DNA from: Asaia astilbis JCM 15831
GTDB lineage: Bacteria > Pseudomonadota > Alphaproteobacteria > Acetobacterales > Acetobacteraceae
Direction of reading: 5' to 3'
Assembly: GCF_000613845.1 (NCBI RefSeq)
Contig: NZ_BAJT01000011.1
Span: 62,001-126,000, forward strand
DNA: 64,000 nt
Shown here: piece after piece, positions 16,922-27,178 of the stretch
How the letters are laid out: each line of letters begins with the position of its first letter
Numbering within the stretch: position 1 is the stretch's first letter
The notes under the pieces: model-generated
The model's input: the letters and a program-made list of their open reading frames with translations, nothing else
What the model was told of the DNA's origin: nothing
The model's database searches: none
Position numbers and translations under genes: made by a program

Positions 16922-18313
16922 TCAGAATGACAACGTGAACTGCCCCTGTAACGTAAGGGCATCTGCGTAGAGCCGCGACACCACAGGATGTGTCGTATAG
17001 CTCGTCGTCCCGACAAAATAGATACCTCGATGAACATGAGCGGCGTAGGCCACCGACGTTGTCGTACTGTGATCGAATTTGCGAGGCGCAAATTGTTGCA
17101 GGTTCCGCTGCGCCGCCGCACCGATCTTGTTGTAGGTGAAGCCGATCGACAGCATGTCTTTCTCATGTCCCGGAAACGGACCGAGTGAATAAAGCGTCGC
17201 TGCATAATCATCGGTGAACACGTTTTTGGTACGATCTGCATGATCGGTTTTCAGATCGATATACCATCCGAGATAGGGGATCTCTGGATTGGTCTGGATG
17301 AGCTGCTGATCGAACACGACATAGAACGCAGAATTGGAATGGCTGTAAGCCCGCGTCCGATAATCGTAATAGGACGAGCTGTTATAGATCCCTCCGGCAC
17401 GGAACCATGTCATCAGCCTGCCTTTGGAAGGTCGCTGCCGGAACCCGATCTCGTCCACATAGATCGGTTTGGCACCGTTAACGCGAAAATTGACGCCCGA
17501 AGGATTGGCTCGTGAATCGACAGCGAAACCGTCCGGACTCTGGCTGCGCGCAAAGCCGAAATGGTTATAAAAACGCCGGTCATGGGCGTACATGCGAATA
17601 TCGAGCCCAGGTGTTGGCATATACATCGACATACCGACCTGGTTGGGAATGATGCTGGTCGGACCCAAAGCGCTCGAGGCCGTACTCGTCCCGAGGAAAA
17701 GGCCGTAGAACTGGCCCAACATACCGTAATATCCGTACTGTGCGGTGATGCGGCCGTTGAAGAATGTCTGAAAGATCGTCGCCTGGCTTAGAGCTGTGCC
17801 CCTCACCCCGGCATTGGGATAAGCCGTCTGCCAGTTATTCATGGACAAGGTCAGCTGCGAGCCCTTGTTGAGCCCGACCCGCTCCATATCATAGGTCATA
17901 TTGAGCCAGAGATTGCCCGAGAAATTGGGACTCTGCCCGTTATAGGCCTGCGGTTTACCCTGATGTCCGAGAACGTCATAGATCTCGCCGAAAGAGTAAT
18001 ACCCCTCGAAAAGGAAGCCCTTACGCGCAAGTGCATCGCGCAATCCGAACTGATCGGGAAAGAGCGTGTCGCATGTGGTAATGATGGGTGATTCAGACCC
18101 TTTGGTGATCATGTCATCGTATTTATGACAGCTCTCATCCGCTTTTACCGTGGTACGCTGCTCCTCAAGCGGAGGCAGATTGGTGTAATTCGTCTCCTGC
18201 GCCATCAGCGGCTCAACACTGCCAGCGACAATGACCGTTAGCAGCACGGATCGCAGGATCGACCGCCTTTCGGCGGTCGGCTCCCTTCTGCCCTGAGAGA
18301 GTGAAGTGGGCAT
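16922..18313 (-). CDS. oprB: OprB-family carbohydrate-selective porin
   Basis: A 463-residue outer-membrane beta-barrel porin for sugars. A signal peptide (LLTVIVAGSVEPLMAQ) is followed by FPDQFGLRDALARKGF, the usual OprB opening, then the NMTYDMERVG and LGTSTASSALGP regions. The C-terminus ends in QGQFTLSF, with the terminal Phe needed for barrel assembly. It is the last gene of a three-gene unit (MFS porter, GH3, OprB), 13 bases after the GH3 stop. Sugars entering here would be processed by the GH3 enzyme in the periplasm. Confidence 0.9.
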   Translation of the reverse strand: MPTSLSQGRREPTAERRSILRSVLLTVIVAGSVEPLMAQETNYTNLPPLEEQRTTVKADESCHKYDDMITKGSESPIITTCDTLFPDQFGLRDALARKGFLFEGYYSFGEIYDVLGHQGKPQAYNGQSPNFSGNLWLNMTYDMERVGLNKGSQLTLSMNNWQTAYPNAGVRGTALSQATIFQTFFNGRITAQYGYYGMLGQFYGLFLGTSTASSALGPTSIIPNQVGMSMYMPTPGLDIRMYAHDRRFYNHFGFARSQSPDGFAVDSRANPSGVNFRVNGAKPIYVDEIGFRQRPSKGRLMTWFRAGGIYNSSSYYDYRTRAYSHSNSAFYVVFDQQLIQTNPEIPYLGWYIDLKTDHADRTKNVFTDDYAATLYSLGPFPGHEKDMLSIGFTYNKIGAAAQRNLQQFAPRKFDHSTTTSVAYAAHVHRGIYFVGTTSYTTHPVVSRLYADALTLQGQFTLSF

Positions 18314-18326
18314 CAGCTCTCACCCC

Positions 18327-20561
18327 TCACTGAGCGTCGATCTGGATACTGGCCGAAGGGCCAGTCTGATCGGCTGCATTCTGAGCCAGAACGAAGCGAT
18401 AGCTGCCAGCGGGCTGTTTCCAGTCCTTCTGCGCCAGATCATAGCGTGACGTCGCATAAGGAGAGAGCGGCACGTCAACAACGCGGCTCTCACCCGGAGA
18501 GAGCGTCACACGTGCATAACCTGCGAGACGCAGCGGTGTTCCATCAGGAGCATGGGCGTAAATCTGCACCACATCATCGCCGACGCGCTTGCCTTTATTC
18601 GTCACTGTTGCGCGTGCCATGATCGTCTCGCCGTTCTTCGAGACGGTGAGCGCGTCATGAGAGAACTGCGTGTAGCTCAGACCGAAGCCAAAGGGGAAAG
18701 CAGGGGTAATCTTGCGATCGGCAAACCAGCGATAGCCGACATTGGCACCCTCGATATTCAGGTTGTAATTCTTGAGATAGGCAACCTGGACCTTTTCGAA
18801 AGGAACAGCGCCCGCATGGTGCCCTGCGCCGGGCAGTTCCGGACGGGGAAGATCAGAAAGCGCTTTCGGCCATGTGGTTGTCAGGCGGCCGGACGGCGCC
18901 ACCTTGCCGGTCAGAAGATTGGCAATGGCATCGCCGCCAGACGAACCGGGATACCAGGCCTCCAGCACCGCGCCGACCTTTCCAAACCACGGCATAACGA
19001 CGGGATTGCCGGTCTCGAGCACGACCACACTCTTCTTGTTGACCCGAGCCACCGCCTCGATCAGGGCGTTATCGGAATCCTCCAGGGCCAGATCTGGCGC
19101 GTCGAGGGTTTCACCCTGCCATTTGGTCGCAAAGACAATGACAGCGTCCGCTTTCCCGGCAAGATCGGCGACCTGAGCGAGATCGGTGCCTTCATTATAG
19201 ACAATCTTCGCTCCGGGCATCGCCGCCCGCAACGCATCGACCGGTGCATTCGGATTATAAATGATCGGGTGGGGCGCCGTCTCCAGGCTGGCCTGAATAG
19301 GATCGACGACAGCACTTCCGCCCCGTGGAAGAACAGCCGAACTCCCTCCTCCAGCAATCACACCCTTATCTGCATGTCCGCCGATCACGAGGATTGTCCC
19401 CGACGAGGCAAGCGGCAAAGTCTCATGCTCATTGCGCATGAGGACGGCACCTGCCTCTTCGATACGACGCGCCACCGCCATATGAGCCGCAATCTCCGCG
19501 GCGCCTTCAGCCGGTCGCTCCTGATCATCAAACAAACCGTTGGCAATCATGGCCGTCAGAATATGACGAACCTTCATGTCAAGAAGCGCAGCTCCCTCGG
19601 GCTTGTCGGCCATTTTGCGCATGTGGTCGATAAATTTGGGATCGCTGTCGAAGGTCGGCGCCGAGTCCTGATCGAGCCCGGCCTTGACCGCCGCAGCACT
19701 ATCGACGAGCGCGCCCCAATCGCTCATGACGAAGCCTTCGTAACCCCATTCGCTGCGAAGCACGTCGGTCAGGAGATAGGGGCTCTGACAGGCGTAAAGA
19801 TCATTGACCCGGTTATAGGAACACATGATGCTACCGGGCTTCGCCTCCTGAACGGCAATCCTGAAGGCCAGGAGGTCTGACTCATTGAGAGCTGGAAGAG
19901 CCAGATCGAGACTGCTCTTCATACGCCCGGTCTCATAAGAATTGACCGCGTAATGCTTGACCGTCGAAATCACATGCTGGCTTTGCACCCCTTCGACCTG
20001 AGCGGCGGCAATGGCGCCTGCCAGAATGGGATCCTCGCCCATATATTCAAAATTTCGACCAGCACGAGGATCACGCACCAAGGTGACGGCTCCGGCCAGC
20101 AGCACATTAAAGCCGCGATGTCTGGCCTCGGTGCCAATCATCGCCCCCCCTTCCCTTGTAAGAGCGGGATCGAACGATCCTGACATCGCCTGTCCAGCGG
20201 GCAGCACCGTTGCACCGTCGCCGGGGCGCACATTGAGCGGGTTCGTCACACCGAGACCGGCATCGCTGATCTGAAGGGCGGGCACACCCAAACGCCCGAT
20301 CGGCGCAACATAAGCTGCCGAGCCGGCAGCACCTGCAGGTTTTTTGTAGGAACCGTATCCATATCCCAGCTCACTTGTGACGAGATGAAGCTTCTCGGCT
20401 TTCGTCATCGCCTTCATCAGCGTCGCAACGCGATCCTGGGTCGAAGCTGATTTGTCCTGCCAGGGAGCGGGCGCGGCCATGGCGAGAGAACCTGTCAGAA
20501 AAGCCGTCATGCCAACGGCAAGAGCGAGACGCTTCTTCAGTGGGAAAGAATTGGAGGACAT
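18327..20561 (-). CDS. bglX: Secreted glycoside hydrolase family 3 beta-glucosidase
   Basis: A 744-residue enzyme that should release terminal glucose or related sugars from beta-linked oligosaccharides in the periplasm. A signal peptide (LALAVGMTAFLTGSLAMAAPA) is followed by the GH3 N-terminal barrel. KHYAVNSYE is the substrate-binding motif, and MSDWGA carries the nucleophile Asp. The C-terminal GH3 domain (VIGGHADKGVIAGGGS) and a fibronectin III-like domain (VTNKGKRVGDDVVQIYA) follow. The open frame extends to 20726, but ATG 20561 has a good purine-rich ribosome site and gives the signal peptide. It is 49 bases downstream of the MFS gene. Confidence 0.93.
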   Translation of the reverse strand: MSSNSFPLKKRLALAVGMTAFLTGSLAMAAPAPWQDKSASTQDRVATLMKAMTKAEKLHLVTSELGYGYGSYKKPAGAAGSAAYVAPIGRLGVPALQISDAGLGVTNPLNVRPGDGATVLPAGQAMSGSFDPALTREGGAMIGTEARHRGFNVLLAGAVTLVRDPRAGRNFEYMGEDPILAGAIAAAQVEGVQSQHVISTVKHYAVNSYETGRMKSSLDLALPALNESDLLAFRIAVQEAKPGSIMCSYNRVNDLYACQSPYLLTDVLRSEWGYEGFVMSDWGALVDSAAAVKAGLDQDSAPTFDSDPKFIDHMRKMADKPEGAALLDMKVRHILTAMIANGLFDDQERPAEGAAEIAAHMAVARRIEEAGAVLMRNEHETLPLASSGTILVIGGHADKGVIAGGGSSAVLPRGGSAVVDPIQASLETAPHPIIYNPNAPVDALRAAMPGAKIVYNEGTDLAQVADLAGKADAVIVFATKWQGETLDAPDLALEDSDNALIEAVARVNKKSVVVLETGNPVVMPWFGKVGAVLEAWYPGSSGGDAIANLLTGKVAPSGRLTTTWPKALSDLPRPELPGAGHHAGAVPFEKVQVAYLKNYNLNIEGANVGYRWFADRKITPAFPFGFGLSYTQFSHDALTVSKNGETIMARATVTNKGKRVGDDVVQIYAHAPDGTPLRLAGYARVTLSPGESRVVDVPLSPYATSRYDLAQKDWKQPAGSYRFVLAQNAADQTGPSASIQIDAQ

Positions 20562-20610
20562 CTTCCATTTTCCTTTGTTCAAGTAATCGCAAATTGGTTG
20601 ATTGCGGGGC

Positions 20611-22026
20611 CTAGCGCCCGATCTCTCGCAGCCTTGCGCCGCTATTGAGCCTCTGCTCGATGGCCTCGAGCGACACCCCGCGCGTTTCGGGTACGAAAAG
20701 AAGAGTAAAAGCGATGAAGAGGACATTGAGGGCGGCGTAGAGCCAGAAGGTGTGCGACGCGCCGAAACTGCCCAGAAGCGTCAGGAAGGTCGCACCCACC
20801 GCCATATTCGCGATCCAGTTCGTGAAGGTGGAGCACGTCACGCCAAAGTCGCGCCCCTCAAGAGGCTGCACTTCTGCACACAAAATCCAGATGAGCGGGC
20901 CTGCGGAAAAGGCAAAACCAGTAATGAACAAGAGCAGCACTGCGACCGCCAGGTAATGCATGATGGAGCTCGATCCTGCTCCGTATGAAAGCAGAACAGC
21001 CAGAGCCCCCATGCCCACCGCCATGATCGAAAAACCGGCAAACAACATCGGGCGTCGGCCCCAGCGATCGACGAAGCTGATGGCAATGAAGGTCGCGAGC
21101 ATGTTGACCAGCCCGACGATTGCCGTGCCCCACATCTGACCGTCCTGACCGAAACCGGCCACTTCGAAAATGCGCGGCGCGTAATACATGACGACATTGA
21201 TACCGGTCAGCTGCTGAACGATTTGCAGCCCGATCCCGAGAAAAACCGACCGCCGAAAATTGGGATTTTCCAGAAAAAGGGACAGGCCGCGCTGCTTCTC
21301 CTGCAGCCTGTTTTGAATCTCCCAGATTTCCTTTTCTGCTTCTTCTCGCGACGGACGCAGGCTTGTGAGCGTTTCTAGCGCCTCGTTACGACGACCACGC
21401 AGCATCAGCCAACGCGGACTATCGGGCAGAAAGAGCGAGCCGAACATGAAGACAGCCCCCGGAAGGGCGACAATCCCGAGCATCCAGCGCCAGGCTCCGT
21501 AATACGAAAAGATCGCATCGGAAACGAAGGCGAGCAGAATGCCGAGCGTGATCATAAGCTGATAGACCGAGATCAGGCTGCCACGGTGCTGCTCGTCTGC
21601 AACCTCCGAAATATAGAGGGGGGCTACAAAGCTCGCGATACCGATCGCAAGTCCCAGAAGGGCACGCGCAATGATGAGAGCAGTAATTCCTTGAGCAACA
21701 ACGCTCAACAATGCGCCGAACATAAAAAGAAAGGCGCTCAGTACAAGCGCCTTTTTACGTCCGAAACGATATGAAAGCTGTCCGGCAAAAACGGCACCGA
21801 CCGCAGCGCCGAACATCATGGATGAAACAATCCACTCCTGCGCCACATCGCCCGCATGGAATTCCTTGGCAATGAAACCGAGCGCGCCGGATATCACGCC
21901 AATATCCAGGCCGAACATGAGCCCGGCTATGGCTGCGAGTATGGCCGCCAATAACATTTTGCCGACCAGAGGTATTTTCTCCCCCACCCGGGCCTGATGT
22001 TGCGAATAGCCCATAGCACTCCCCAT
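20611..22026 (-). CDS. MFS sugar:proton symporter (GalP/XylE-type)
   Basis: A 471-residue inner-membrane transporter with 12 hydrophobic helices. Sugar-porter signatures are present: GLDIGVISGAL in helix 1, RFGRKKAL and DRWGRRPML (the repeated loop motifs), PLYISEVADEQHRG, QQLTGINVVMYYAP and VPETRGVSLE at the end. It probably takes up the monosaccharide set free by the GH3 enzyme encoded downstream. ATG 22026 or 22014 could be the start. It is the first gene of the sugar unit and is divergent from the second TonB receptor. Confidence 0.93.
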   Translation of the reverse strand: MGSAMGYSQHQARVGEKIPLVGKMLLAAILAAIAGLMFGLDIGVISGALGFIAKEFHAGDVAQEWIVSSMMFGAAVGAVFAGQLSYRFGRKKALVLSAFLFMFGALLSVVAQGITALIIARALLGLAIGIASFVAPLYISEVADEQHRGSLISVYQLMITLGILLAFVSDAIFSYYGAWRWMLGIVALPGAVFMFGSLFLPDSPRWLMLRGRRNEALETLTSLRPSREEAEKEIWEIQNRLQEKQRGLSLFLENPNFRRSVFLGIGLQIVQQLTGINVVMYYAPRIFEVAGFGQDGQMWGTAIVGLVNMLATFIAISFVDRWGRRPMLFAGFSIMAVGMGALAVLLSYGAGSSSIMHYLAVAVLLLFITGFAFSAGPLIWILCAEVQPLEGRDFGVTCSTFTNWIANMAVGATFLTLLGSFGASHTFWLYAALNVLFIAFTLLFVPETRGVSLEAIEQRLNSGARLREIGR

Positions 22027-22070
22027 CGTTTCATCAGTGGCGACAACAGAACACGAGTCGCGTGATGTTT

Positions 22071-22091
22071 AACTATTTTTATGGGATAGTT
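22071..22091. promoter_or_regulatory. Candidate operator in the MFS/TonB divergent region
   Basis: An inverted repeat AACTAT-N9-ATAGTT lies in an AT-rich 295-base region between the two divergent genes. Its position, about 45 bases before the MFS start, fits a regulator site. A 6-base repeat can arise by chance, so this is weak. Confidence 0.3.
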
Positions 22092-22321
22092 TACTAATCA
22101 TACATTGTTTAATCACATAGCCGCGACGGCATTCACCTTTATTTGTTTCGATCTACGATTTAATCACTTGAGTCATTACTAGTCGTGGAAAACGAGTTCA
22201 TGATTTCATCATAAAAACGAAATAAAACCGTGGTTTGAAGAAAAAGAAACGTTTTGACATCGTCCCGTTCACATAGGGCGGCGCAATCATGTGGCGGCCC
22301 TGGGATGATCAGGATCAGGCC

Positions 22322-24723
22322 ATGTCGTTTTCGCGTTTCGCCTGTAAACGGGCTTTTCTCCCGGTCGGCACCTTCTGCCTCGTCACCGTCGCCTCGCTCG
22401 GTACCGATCACCCGGCGATGGCCAAATCCCATCACAGGCAACCCTCAGCCGTTAAAGGCAAGGCGCCGATAACTCCCTCGAAAACGCCGGAGAGGAAACC
22501 GCATGCGCTGATGACGTCACACGACGAAAATGTCAGCGTTTCGGCCCGTCGTGTCGTGCAGGGGGGCGGCATGATGGCACGTCAGACCGAGGCGAAAACA
22601 ATCAGCATGGTCACGCAGGATTACATCGCCAAACAATCCCCACTCGTTAATCCCGGTGTGCTCGTTTCGAGCCTGCCGGGTGTGCAGGGGACGAATGAAG
22701 GCCCCCTCAGCACCACGTCGGAGACGGTCCATATTCGTGGGCTCGACCAGACCCAGATCGGCATGGTGTACGAGGGAATGCCTCTTGCCGATCCCTTCTC
22801 GTACGGCGCCTACACTTCGGCCATGGTCGATAACGAAGACCTTGCCAATGTGTCCGTGAGCCAAGGGTCGTCGGATCTGACCGCCCCCACCTATAATGCC
22901 GATGGCGCACAGATGACCATGACCCTGCGCCACCCCGGAACTCACTTCGCAGCCTATGCGGAGGGGTCTGGCGGCACGCATAGTTCAAACAAGGAGTTTG
23001 TCCGGATCGATACGGGCGAGATCGGCCATAGCGGCGTCACCAGCTTCGTTTCCGGATCCTATTCGAGCGGCAATCTCTGGCGTGGGCCGGGCAGCCTTTA
23101 CCGCTGGCATCTGGACGCCGCCGTTGAAAAACACTGGACGCCCAAAAGCAGTTCCGAGCTAATTTTTGGCTATAATTACGCCAACCAGACGGAATGGGTT
23201 TATCCAAACCTTGCCCAGTGGCGCCAATATGGCACGAGCTACAATACGCACGCTCAGTATAAGCCGGGCGACACACTCTATTATAAACTCAATACCAAGG
23301 CGACGAACGCCGTCGTGGGTACATTGAAAAATCATTTCGATCTGGGCGACGGCTTTGCTCTCGATGCTCAACCTTATGCTGTCGAAACCTATGGCCCGAA
23401 TAATTACGGCGCCAATATTCCCGTCACCAACGGGTATCGCGGCACACAGTCCTATGCCGTGCTGGACGGGTATACGCCTGCGAAAGGATCGATCACCGCG
23501 ATCAGCATCCATCCCTGGGTGCAAACATCGAGCGGGCTCAATCTGATCGGTTCATGGCATCGCGGCATCAATACCGTCAAATTTTCATACTGGTACAGCT
23601 ACGCCGTCCATACGGAATTTCAGAACCATTACCCGGTCAACGCGCAAGGACAATATACGCAAAACAATGGCTATCTCACCGCTGGGGGGAAAGCCGTCAC
23701 CCAATATGACATCAACGGCTTTCAGCAGCTCAATGCACTTGGGCTTGAGGACCAGCTCAAGCTCTTTCACGATCGGCTCACCCTCGATGCCGGGCTTCGT
23801 GCGAATATGATCTCACGTAGCTTCACCGAAGATCTGCCCGGCTCGCAGCCTTATAAATCCGTGAAGAACATGTTCATCCCGGCGCCGCAGATTCTGATCT
23901 CCTATCAGCTCACCCCGGAAGACCAGATCTACGTCAATGGCACGACCGGATATCGCGCACCCTCGTCGTTTCAGGCACAGGTGCCTGTCTACACGTTCAC
24001 CTCCCCTGTCCCTGTCACACAGCCTCTGGCCAATTTCACCCCCGAATACATGATCGGAGAAGAAATCGGCTTCCGTCATTATGGGCCGGTGATGGCCACG
24101 ATATCCGGGTTCAACTACAATCTGACCCATCATCAGATTAGCAGTGTCTCGTATATTCCGGGCACGAGCATCCTGTCGTCGCAGCCCATCGATGCGGGTG
24201 GCGAGTCCGCCATGGGCATCCAGGCCGAGCTTTCAACGCACCCTTGGCACCACTTCAGCGCCTACGCCTCAGGCCAGTATATGCATACGAAAATCGGCAA
24301 TAATATTGCCTATATGGGCGATGTCCTGCCAACCAGAGGCAAGCAGGAAGTGGCCTCACCTAAGTTTCTGGGTGCGCTGGGGCTAACCTATGACGACGGC
24401 ACCACCTTCGGTAATTTCAACTTCCGTTACTCGGACTCTCAATATTCCACGCTTATGAACGATCAAAGCATTCCAGCCTATTTCACGGCAGATGCTCCAT
24501 CGGTCGCTGGCTGCCACGCTTTGGACGGGTTCACCCCAAGGCCATGGTGAGCCTCATGAATATCGGCGACGTGCATTACCTTTCATCCGTCACGGGTTTT
24601 ACGCCAACGGCCGCCGTAGCCATCAAAGGCATCGGGGGCAAGACTTTGGTCGGTTCGCAGCCCTCCTATGCCGTCGGGACCGGTTTCGCCGCGATCGCGA
24701 CCGTCTCTGCGAGTTTCGAATGA
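22322..24723 (+). pseudogene. TonB-dependent receptor divergent from the sugar operon, one late frameshift
   Basis: The product would be about 800 residues: a signal peptide, a plug domain (VSSLPGVQGTNEGP, VHIRGLDQTQIGM, MPLADPFSYG) and a full beta-barrel ending in ...AIATVSASFE. The open frame stops early at 24550. A -1 shift near 24495 (GATGC, then TCCATC) restores SIGRWLPRFGRVHPKAM and continues to the stop at 24723, so only the last 76 residues are affected. ATG 22322 gives the signal peptide; ATG 22289 is upstream. It is divergent from the MFS-GH3-OprB unit and may bring in a larger glycan or related ligand, but the substrate is not known. Confidence 0.83.
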
Positions 24724-24810
24724 TCACACTCACGTCGCCTCGGGAACTCAGGTGCTGAAGGCCAGTTCTTGCCTTCGACCCTCTCTGAACCGCTCGAAAA
24801 GGATGCGATC

Positions 24811-25641
24811 ATGCCCTCGCTGAAACTGCGTGATGGAAACAGCCTCCACTACAAGGATATGGGCGCGGGTCGTCCGGTTCTTCTGGTCCATGGATGGCCG
24901 CTGACCGGCGATATGTGGGAGTTTCAGACCTTGGCGCTGCTCGAAGCTGGCTATCGTGTCATCACCTATGACCGTCGTGGTTTCGGACAGTCCAGCCACC
25001 CTTACGGCGGTTATGACTACGAAACCCTGACGACGGATCTTGCTGAACTCATCGAGCACCTCAACTTGACCGATCTGAGCCTCGTGGGCTTTTCAATGGG
25101 CGGAGGGGAAGTAACCCGCTATGCCAGTCGCTATGGCACCTCGCGACTGGCTGGGGTCGGCTTGATTGCATCCGTCGTGCCTTTCCTGCTCCAGACATCC
25201 GATAATCCTGACGGCGTGCCCGTCGATGTCTTCGCAGATTTCAAGGCGCAGATCCGCCGCGATCGCTTTCACTTCCTCGCCGAATTTCTCAAAGGGTTCT
25301 ATGGCGTCAGCTTGATCCGTAAACCTGTCAGTCAGGCGCTGATCGACTGGAGCTTTACGCTCGGCATCATGGCGAGCCCAAATGCAACACTCGACTGCAT
25401 CGACAGCTTCAGCCGGACCGATTTCCGCCTCGATCTCGCAGCTCTGACCGTGCCTGTTCTGGTTGTGCATGGCACGGGTGACAAAACGGTGCCTTACGAG
25501 CTGACAGGTAAACGCGTCAGCGAACTCGTGCCGCACGCCCGCTATGTTGAATATGACAGCGCACCGCACGGTCTCTTTGCGACCGACGCCGAAGCCCTGA
25601 ACCGAGATCTTCTTGGCTTTCTGGCCAGCACGCAGGCTTAA
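24811..25641 (+). CDS. Alpha/beta hydrolase (non-haem haloperoxidase/arylesterase-like)
   Basis: A 276-residue cytosolic hydrolase. The catalytic triad is visible: nucleophile Ser in GFSMGGGE, Asp in HGTGDKTVP and His in SAPHGLFATD. The oxyanion region is LLVHGWPLTGDMW, and YDRRGFGQSS is typical of the non-haem chloroperoxidase/arylesterase group. The natural substrate cannot be deduced. ATG 24811 has an AAAAGGA ribosome site; the open frame reaches back to a TTG at 24769. It converges with glutathione reductase at a shared terminator. Confidence 0.88.
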   Translation: MPSLKLRDGNSLHYKDMGAGRPVLLVHGWPLTGDMWEFQTLALLEAGYRVITYDRRGFGQSSHPYGGYDYETLTTDLAELIEHLNLTDLSLVGFSMGGGEVTRYASRYGTSRLAGVGLIASVVPFLLQTSDNPDGVPVDVFADFKAQIRRDRFHFLAEFLKGFYGVSLIRKPVSQALIDWSFTLGIMASPNATLDCIDSFSRTDFRLDLAALTVPVLVVHGTGDKTVPYELTGKRVSELVPHARYVEYDSAPHGLFATDAEALNRDLLGFLASTQA

Positions 25642-25653
25642 AGTCCAACTGAA

Positions 25654-25679
25654 CACCCGGCCCGATTACGGGCCGGGTG
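25654..25679. terminator. Shared terminator between the hydrolase and gor
   Basis: A perfect 10-base GC-rich stem (25654-25663 with 25670-25679) and a 6-base loop lie in the 47-base gap between converging genes, so it probably serves both strands. No T tract. Confidence 0.65.
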
Positions 25680-25688
25680 CACTCTGGA

Positions 25689-27077
25689 TCAGGCCGTCTT
25701 ACTGACCTGACGCGTCGGGCTGCGCATCGTGACGAATTCCTCTGCTGTCGTCGGATGGATGCCGATCGTACGATCGAAATCACGCTTGGTGAGCCCACCG
25801 GTGACGGCAATAGCAACACCCTGCATCAGCTCCGCAGCCGCCTCGCCCATCATATGTGCGCCGACGACTTTCTGGCTCTCACGCTCGACCACGAGCTTCA
25901 TAAAAGCTTTGCGATCGCGTCCGATAAGAGTCTGGCGCAAAGGACGAAATGACGCCGTAAAGACCTCGAGATCGGCCTGCCTGGCGGCCTCTTCCTCAGT
26001 CAGCCCGACGCTTGCGAGTGTCTCGGAGAAGAACACCGCTTTGGGTGTCGTCTCGTAAGACCAGTCACGCGGCGGGTGCTTGGAGAACAGACGCTCTGCC
26101 AGCGTATGCCCCTCACCGATCGCAACCGGCGTGAGATTGATCCGGTCGGTTACGTCACCAATGGCGTAGATATTTGGCACCGAGCTGGTCGACTGGGCAT
26201 CGACCACGATCGCGCCCTTTTCGGTCTTCACCCCGACCGCATCCAGCCCCAACCCGTCGACATTCGGCTTGCGCCCCGTCGCGAAGAACACACAATCCGT
26301 CTCGATCTTCTCGCCGTTCGAGAGGCTCACCCGGCGCGTTTCGTTTTCGAGAGCCTCGATTTTCTCAGGAGAGATGCCTGCATGAACGGTAATGCCATGT
26401 TTCGGCAATGCCTCAAGCAGCTGCTCGCGCAGTTCCTGATCGAAGCCACGCAAGGCAGATCCTGACGGAAAATCAGATCGACCTTCGAGCCCAGCCCTGC
26501 AAAGATTCCGGCAAACTCGATCCCGATATAGCCACCGCCGATGATGCAGACCCGCTCGGGGCGCTGCGGCAGATGAAACGCCTCATCGGAGATGATGCCC
26601 AGCTCTGCGCCTTCAATCGGTGCGCGCACAGGGCGCCCCCCCGTGGCAATCACGATCTTCGACGCTGTCACACGCTTGCTCAGCATTCTCATCCAGAGGC
26701 CCCGGACCGATCTCAACCGTATTGGCATCGATCAGACGTGCCCGCCCCACGAAGAGCTCGACATTCGCCTTGCCCAGCATGGATTTGTAGATGCCATCGA
26801 GGCGCTCGATTTCCTTGTCCTTGGCGGCGATGAAGCGCGGCCAGTCATGCTTCCCAAGCTGAACATCCCACCCATAGGCACGGGCATCATCCGCTGCTTC
26901 GACAGCTTCGGAGGCGTATACCATCAGTTTTTTGGGGACGCAGCCGAGATTAACGCAGGTGCCGCCCCAATGGCGGCTCTCGGCAATGGCGACACGCGCA
27001 CCGTTCTGGGCAGCGATACGCGCACAGCGCACGCCGCCGGATCCGGCACCTATCACAAAAAGATCGAAATCCGGCAT
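25689..27077 (-). pseudogene. gor: Glutathione-disulfide reductase, split by two frameshifts
   Basis: The product would be about 462 residues, an FAD flavoenzyme that reduces glutathione disulfide with NADPH. GAGSGGVRCARIAA binds FAD and GGTCVNLGCVPKK holds the redox-active Cys pair. Next come IVIATGGRP and GGGYIGIEFAGIF for NADPH binding, then YAIGDVTDRINLTPVA. GIHPTTAEEFVTM near the end carries the catalytic His-Glu pair. The frame is broken at 26686-26687, where one extra A appears inserted, and near 26453, where one base seems missing. All active-site parts remain. ATG 27077 (MPDFDLFVIGAG) is the natural start. It is probably co-transcribed with fpr. Confidence 0.88.
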
Positions 27078-27152
27078 GAGGCTTCTCTCCAATATAAAAC
27101 GCGGCCGGGAGAGCTCCCGACCGCGCACAAGATCATCATCGCTCTTTGTTGC

Positions 27153-27169
27153 GCCCGTTCAGAACGGGC
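27153..27169. terminator. Small hairpin between fpr and gor
   Basis: A 7-base stem (27153-27159 with 27163-27169) closing a 3-base loop lies just after the fpr stop. A second, imperfect GC-rich inverted repeat is at about 27100-27124. They may reduce readthrough or stabilise mRNA ends. Confidence 0.35.
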
Positions 27170-27178
27170 CAAAAGGGC

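Noticed and set aside
18552..19880. 442-codon open frame on the plus strand
   Set aside because: It is antisense to the GH3 gene and has no recognisable domains.
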